Shown piece by piece: positions 15,559 to 18,941 of a stretch of DNA of 18,941 nt. This DNA is from an uncultured Methanomassiliicoccales archaeon (GTDB taxonomy: Archaea > Thermoplasmatota > Thermoplasmata > SG8-5): contig CALKWP010000186.1 in NCBI GenBank assembly GCA_938004075.1, positions 1 through 18,941 on the forward strand, written 5' to 3'. Within the stretch, counting starts at the first letter, position 1; the number at the start of each line of letters is the position of its first letter. Below the pieces are notes generated by a model, which was given only the letters and a program-made list of their open reading frames with translations, did no database searches and had not been told where the DNA came from. The position numbers and the translations under genes were made by a program.

Positions 15559-15600
15559 GTTTCACCTTGGCCTATGTATCGATTTCAATCGGATTTGAAA

Positions 15601-15855
15601 TCAGAGCTTCTTTATCATCTCAGCAACGAAGTTTTTAAGTTCTTCGTCATCCGGGATTGTCAGTGACTTCTTGAATCTGGCGCTTCCATCGGGTAAAAAG
15701 TATCCCCTGGAAACGGAGATGAACTCATTGACGCCCTCATCGGTTACCGCTTTCTTCCTGGCAACCTCGAGAAAATTGTTTCTTCCAAAGGTCTTTCTCT
15801 CTGATCCAATCGTTTCGAATTCTACGTTCGCTTTCGGTGCGTAATCGTCTGACAT
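15601..15855 (-). CDS. Small conserved-looking protein of unknown function (84 residues)
   Basis: I do not recognise this family. The sequence is soluble and charged, without Cys, signal peptide or membrane helix. It reads as an unstructured start (1-10), several beta strands (VEFETIGSE, NFLEVARKKAV, NEFISVSRGYFL, ARFKKSLTIP), and one C-terminal helix (DDEELKNFVAEMIKKL). A four-strand plus helix layout with basic, aromatic strands is reminiscent of PC4-like single-stranded nucleic-acid-binding proteins, but that is a weak structural guess. It looks real: GAGGT lies 6 nt before the ATG, a good TATA-like box is upstream, and the frame is followed at 42 nt by the FKBP gene on the same strand. 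The upstream neighbour on the same strand is rfcS. Confidence 0.75.
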   Translation of the reverse strand: MSDDYAPKANVEFETIGSERKTFGRNNFLEVARKKAVTDEGVNEFISVSRGYFLPDGSARFKKSLTIPDDEELKNFVAEMIKKL

Positions 15856-15880
15856 TTGTATACCTCTTGTTTTTTAATGC

Positions 15881-15894
15881 ACCCTGCCTAGGGT
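15881..15894. repeat. Perfect 5-bp inverted repeat at the predicted start of transcription
   Basis: ACCCT-GCCT-AGGGT lies 26 bp before the ATG of the 84-residue gene and about where transcription should begin given the box at 15916-15923. It could be a regulator site or a small leader hairpin. Confidence 0.35.
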
Positions 15895-15915
15895 TGTGTG
15901 GGGATTTCGTTTTCT

Positions 15916-15923
15916 GATATAAA
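15916..15923 (-). promoter_or_regulatory. TATA-like box A for the 84-residue gene and FKBP
   Basis: TTTATATC on the minus strand is a strong match to archaeal box A. Transcription about 26 nt downstream (near 15893) would leave a leader of about 38 nt containing the GAGGT site. It implies that the 84-residue gene and FKBP form a unit separate from rfcS. Confidence 0.6.
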
Positions 15924-15992
15924 GCTTTGCGTCTATAACCGCCAGCAGTTCAGTTCACTTTTGCAAGATACGGTCTAATGATATCAAAATCA

Positions 15993-16955
15993 TCACTTCT
16001 GAAATTCCTTTCCTACAAGAGAGAAATAAGCAAGAAGTGATTCTATCTGGATGCGGCTGTTGCTACCTTCGATTATCCTGAATTCAATCTCACCCATCTT
16101 GTCAATGAACCTTACCTTGCCGAATTCAGATACCTCAAGTTCGAAGACATTTTTATGCATCTGCCTCATAATGTCTTCGCCGGATAAGCCGTATTCAATA
16201 AGCAGCATGTCCAATTTATCACGGGATTCCGTGAATTTTCCGGATATTGCCAGCTCCATCATCTCGATTATGTCTTTGGGTCGGCCGGTGGCGCTTGTTT
16301 TGTAGACCACTTCTGAGTCAACCTTTGTGCCAAGAGCAGACGACACTTGAAACACATTGGTCGCTTTTCTGAGGTCTCCGCCTGAAACGTAAAGAAGTGC
16401 CTGCATTCCGTCATCGGTTATTTCAATTTTTTCGGCACTGGCTATTCTCTTTATGTATTTTATGACATCATCGGGGAGAAGCGGCCTGAACCTGAAAACC
16501 GCACATCTTGACTGAATTGGGTCAATGATTTTTGATGAGTAGTTGCACGATAGAATGAATCTGCAAGTGCCGGAATATTTTTCCATTGTTCGCCTTAAAG
16601 CGGCCTGCGCATCTGAAGTGAGTGCATCAGCTTCATCAAGGAAGATTATCTTGAACTGCTTTCCACCCAAGGGAGTGGTTCGTGCGAAATCCTTTATTGT
16701 TTTGCGCACAACGTCTATTCCTCTCTGGTCGGAGGCGTTCAACTCCTGAAAATTCGTGGCCCAGTTGTCACCGAACATTTGGTGAGTCATCGCTATCGCG
16801 CATGTTGTTTTACCTGTGCCTGCTGGCCCGGCGAACATCATATGAGGCATGTTGCTGGACTCGACATAGACCTTCAATCTCTCGATTATTTCCCCATGCC
16901 CAACAACTTCATCCAAAACCTTGGGGCGGTACTTTTCTATCCAGAGGTCTTTCAT
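15993..16955 (-). CDS. rfcS: Replication factor C small subunit (clamp loader ATPase)
   Basis: AAA+ subunit of the clamp loader that opens the PCNA ring and places it on primed DNA. 320 residues, the usual length when no intein is present. In this numbering: WIEKYRPKVLDEVVGH (RFC box II) at the N-terminus; Walker A GPAGTGKT at 43-50; NASDQRGIDVVR at about 73-84; Walker B FLDEAD at 105-110; sensor 1 region LSCNYSSKI at about 135-143; and the SRC arginine-finger motif at 149-151. A C-terminal helical collar follows. Start: ATG 16955 with GGTG at 16961-16964; the in-frame GTG two codons earlier is part of that site. Begins 9 nt after the TPR gene stop, so the two are likely co-transcribed and coupled. 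The large RFC subunit is not in the window. Confidence 0.97.
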   Translation of the reverse strand: MKDLWIEKYRPKVLDEVVGHGEIIERLKVYVESSNMPHMMFAGPAGTGKTTCAIAMTHQMFGDNWATNFQELNASDQRGIDVVRKTIKDFARTTPLGGKQFKIIFLDEADALTSDAQAALRRTMEKYSGTCRFILSCNYSSKIIDPIQSRCAVFRFRPLLPDDVIKYIKRIASAEKIEITDDGMQALLYVSGGDLRKATNVFQVSSALGTKVDSEVVYKTSATGRPKDIIEMMELAISGKFTESRDKLDMLLIEYGLSGEDIMRQMHKNVFELEVSEFGKVRFIDKMGEIEFRIIEGSNSRIQIESLLAYFSLVGKEFQK

Positions 16956-16964
16956 CAACACACC

Positions 16965-18689
16965 TTACTTGTTGACAACAGCCTGGAATTCCGGCGTGTC
17001 CCTTACTTTATCAAATGAGGGGTCTTCCTTCGCCCTCTCACGGAATTCGTTTTCAATATCTGCAGAGCGGGTCAGGAATGGCACAACCAATTTGAGATTG
17101 CCCTTCATCGCTTCAGCCGAAGCTTTGTAGTACCAGGCGGCAGCGTCATTCATATCCCGCTTCACAACATTGTTCAAAGCTTGAATTGATTCGTCATATT
17201 TGCCAGCCTTGAAAAGCGCTGCCCCTTTGGTCAGGTAAGCCGACGTGTCTTCGCTGTCAATAGCAATAAGTTTGTCGAACGTGGTTACTACATCATCGTA
17301 CCTTTCCATTACAAACAGAACAGAGCCCTTATTGTGGAGCGCAACAGTATCCGTGGGTGCGAGTTCAACAGCCTTTGAAAAACATTCCAGGGCCTTTTCC
17401 AGATCGTCGTTCTCGAAATAATGGTCACCTGCTTCTACATAAATATCGGGATTGTTCGGGTTGGCTGCTATTCTCTTCTGATACGGGTCCATTGGTGGGG
17501 CAATTGGCTTCGGTTGTACCGGTTGTTGCACTGGTGGCTCAGGTTTGGGAACGGGTACTTCAACGATTTCTGGTTCCGGGGCATGCTCCAGCACCACTTC
17601 CTGGGCCGGGAGTTCCGGCTCTGGCTCCGGCGTTGGTTCTTCAATGACTGGCTCAGGAGTGGCTTCTTCCAGAATAATTTCCTGTTCAATAATCACAGGT
17701 TCAGGAACAGGCTCTGGCAATTTCGCTTCGGCAACCGGCTCCGGTTCGGGCTCAACTATTGGCTCAGGCTCTGGGACTGGCTCAGGTTCAGGCGGTCTCA
17801 ATTCGTTGAGCCTTGCCAAAGCACCTTGATTCTCCGGGTCTATGCCAATTACCTTTTCATAGTAAGAGATAGCTTCATCTGACTTGCCATCAGTTTCCAG
17901 AACGCTTGCCTTTTTGAGAAGCAGGGAGATGTCTTCCGGATGAGCTTCAAGCAGCTTGTCCACAGCGGTCATGTTATTGGGATTCAATTGCAGAACCTTT
18001 GTGTATATCTCAACATTCTTTGAAAGGTAGGCCAGTCTCAGGTAAGCCTCAATTGCTTCTGCAATATTTCCCGCGGCTTCAAGGAATTCGGCCCTCTTGC
18101 GCCAGAGTTCTGGATCCTTGGGATTCTTCTTGAGCTTGGCGGTTACGCTGTCCAGGTCCATCGGGGATAATTCCTGCAATTTTTTCTTGTAACCATCATT
18201 CGCAGGCGCGATTTTAATCATCTTCTCCAGCAGTTCGGCAGCATCGTCCTGTTTCTTGCTGAGCATCAGAGCCTCGACCTTGTTTTCCATGGCTTCCAGG
18301 TTATTGGACTCATGCTTCAGAACCTCATCGAAGCACATGACGGCATAATTCAGCATGGCGCCAGTCTTCATGTGCACAATGCCGCGGCTCATCCAAGCGT
18401 CCGTATTGTTCGGATTCAGCTGGGTGGCCTTATCAAAACATTCCACGGCTCTGTCCGGTTCACCAGTCTCAAACAACCCATGCCCGGTGCGGGTGAATAA
18501 TTGTGAATAATCATCGGGATTCTCTGCAATGTTCTCTTCCCTGTAGAGATATCTGTGCGCCCGGCGATACTCGGAAGCTGCTTTGTCCAGGTCACCGGAT
18601 TTCAGGCTTTTATCTGCGTCATTCAATAGTTCCTCTATGGCCGTAATAGCCTTGCTTTTCTTCTCCTTCTTGCCGCCAAAAATAGGCAT
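16965..18689 (-). CDS. TPR protein with a long Pro/Glu-rich central linker
   Basis: A 574-residue, apparently cytoplasmic scaffold; no enzyme domain is visible. N-terminus MPIFGGKKEKKSK, then a TPR array to about residue 295 (patterns such as AVECFDKATQLNPNNTDAW, AISYYEKVIGIDPENQGAL). A low-complexity linker at about 298-400 is built from PEP, EPEP and EPV units. A second TPR array (about four units; ALECFSKAVELAPTDTVAL, DDVVTTFDKLIAIDSEDTS) runs from 401 to the end. Start: ATG 18689, with GGAGAAG 4 nt upstream (GGAG 7 nt); an in-frame TTG at 18740 would add 17 basic residues and lacks such a site. Upstream of rfcS with a 9-nt gap. Partner proteins cannot be named from sequence. Confidence 0.88.
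   Translation of the reverse strand: MPIFGGKKEKKSKAITAIEELLNDADKSLKSGDLDKAASEYRRAHRYLYREENIAENPDDYSQLFTRTGHGLFETGEPDRAVECFDKATQLNPNNTDAWMSRGIVHMKTGAMLNYAVMCFDEVLKHESNNLEAMENKVEALMLSKKQDDAAELLEKMIKIAPANDGYKKKLQELSPMDLDSVTAKLKKNPKDPELWRKRAEFLEAAGNIAEAIEAYLRLAYLSKNVEIYTKVLQLNPNNMTAVDKLLEAHPEDISLLLKKASVLETDGKSDEAISYYEKVIGIDPENQGALARLNELRPPEPEPVPEPEPIVEPEPEPVAEAKLPEPVPEPVIIEQEIILEEATPEPVIEEPTPEPEPELPAQEVVLEHAPEPEIVEVPVPKPEPPVQQPVQPKPIAPPMDPYQKRIAANPNNPDIYVEAGDHYFENDDLEKALECFSKAVELAPTDTVALHNKGSVLFVMERYDDVVTTFDKLIAIDSEDTSAYLTKGAALFKAGKYDESIQALNNVVKRDMNDAAAWYYKASAEAMKGNLKLVVPFLTRSADIENEFRERAKEDPSFDKVRDTPEFQAVVNK
17490..17797 (-). repeat. Low-complexity Pro/Glu codon repeat region within the TPR gene
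   Basis: GAA/GAG-CCA/CCT codon runs (seen on the plus strand as GGCTCAGG and GGTTCCGG units) encode the PEPEPV-type linker of about 100 residues. The DNA units are imperfect and short, so replication slippage could make the length variable between strains, and short-read assembly may be less certain here. Confidence 0.7.
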
Positions 18690-18745
18690 GTTACTTCTCC
18701 AGGAAACATTTGAATGCTTGTACCTGAACTTGAATCGCAAGAGGG

Positions 18746-18754
18746 TTTATAAAA
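18746..18754 (-). promoter_or_regulatory. TATA-like box A for the TPR-rfcS unit
   Basis: TTTTATAAA on the minus strand is a near-consensus archaeal box A. A start about 27 nt downstream (near 18723) leaves a leader of about 34 nt carrying the GGAGAAG site before the ATG at 18689. The box is almost symmetrical and could also serve the possible plus-strand gene at 18789. Confidence 0.6.
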
Positions 18755-18788
18755 TCTTCGCCCATAGTTGAATTTAGCCAATATTCGG

Positions 18789-18895
18789 ATGAAGAAGGTT
18801 AGGCAAGTATTTTACCGAAAGCTTTGTTCGGGTTCTGTGGTTGAAAGAGTATTGGGAAGAATGAGCAGGAATAGGGTCAGAGAGCCGGCAAACAT
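18789..18895 (+). CDS. Possible 5' end of a divergent gene, cut off by the contig end
   Basis: An ATG at 18789 opens a frame of about 36 codons (MKKVRQVFYRKLCSGSVVER and on), rich in Arg and Lys, that stays open until the adapter bases begin. The near-symmetrical TATA box at 18746-18754 lies about 40 nt upstream, a workable distance for a short leader. There is no clear ribosome-binding site and no family I recognise. It is too short to call with confidence. Confidence 0.25.
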
Positions 18896-18941
18896 AGATC
18901 GGAAGAGCGTCGTGTAGGGAAAGAGTGTAGATCTCGGTGGT
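18896..18941. other. Illumina universal adapter sequence (contamination, not genomic)
   Basis: From AGATCGGAAGAGCGTCGTGT onward, all 46 bases agree with the reverse complement of the Illumina universal (P5-side) adapter as I know it. This is read-through into the adapter left at a contig end. It should be trimmed and not annotated. The bases just before it rest on a contig terminus and may have low coverage. Confidence 0.97.

Noticed and set aside
15993..16955. Intein in rfcS, common in archaeal clamp loaders
   Set aside because: Walker A, Walker B and SRC motifs are contiguous at normal spacing and the length is normal.
17490..17797. CRISPR-like or tandem DNA repeat array
   Set aside because: The units are short, imperfect codon runs inside a coding frame without spacers.
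17421..17882. Plus-strand ORFs of 94-153 codons opposite the TPR gene linker, including a Gly/Ser-rich one
   Set aside because: They are the antisense of the Pro/Glu codon repeats. The minus strand has a full TPR gene with promoter and ribosome-binding site; the plus ORFs have neither and show low-complexity composition.
18690..18740. Upstream TTG start for the TPR gene
   Set aside because: The ATG at 18689 has a GGAG site at proper distance; the TTG has none and lies close to the predicted transcript start.

Overview
The window looks like one end of an archaeal contig, most likely Thermoplasmatota (for example a Methanomassiliicoccales or uncultivated Thermoplasmata lineage); the phylum is an inference. 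What the sequence shows is archaeal: an AglB/STT3-type oligosaccharyltransferase, an archaeal replication factor C small subunit, a membrane-anchored long FKBP, TATA-like boxes about 25-30 nt before genes, GGTG/GGAG ribosome-binding sites, and a tRNA without an encoded CCA. The last 46 bases (18896-18941) are not genomic. They match the reverse complement of the Illumina universal adapter, so the window ends at a contig terminus with adapter read-through.

Layout from left to right. A partial aglB (minus strand) runs off the left edge. A gap of about 585 bases holds tRNA-Arg(CCU) and two inverted repeats. A DUF362/ferredoxin protein (minus) and a glutamine synthetase (plus) diverge from a short shared promoter region. 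A compact minus-strand operon then gives oadA, oadG-like, oadB and birA: a sodium-pumping oxaloacetate decarboxylase together with the ligase that biotinylates its alpha subunit. Upstream of it lies a 1575-residue protein of about 21 helical repeats of about 62 residues, an Ig-like domain and a C4HC3 zinc cross-brace (RING/PHD-like). Then come a membrane-anchored FKBP, an 84-residue orphan, rfcS, and a TPR protein with a long Pro/Glu linker, all on the minus strand. A possible truncated plus-strand gene runs into the adapter.

How the genes may work together. OadA would decarboxylate oxaloacetate and pass CO2 on biotin to the OadB/OadG membrane module, which exports Na+. BirA charges OadA. Glutamine synthetase assimilates ammonium. 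AglB could N-glycosylate surface proteins; the predicted external parts of the FKBP and the OadG-like protein carry five and four N-X-S/T sequons. TPR protein and rfcS are only 9 nt apart and probably co-transcribed. The giant repeat protein and the 84-residue protein have no function I can assign and are the least explained parts of the window, together with a pair of 13-bp direct repeats in the oadA promoter.
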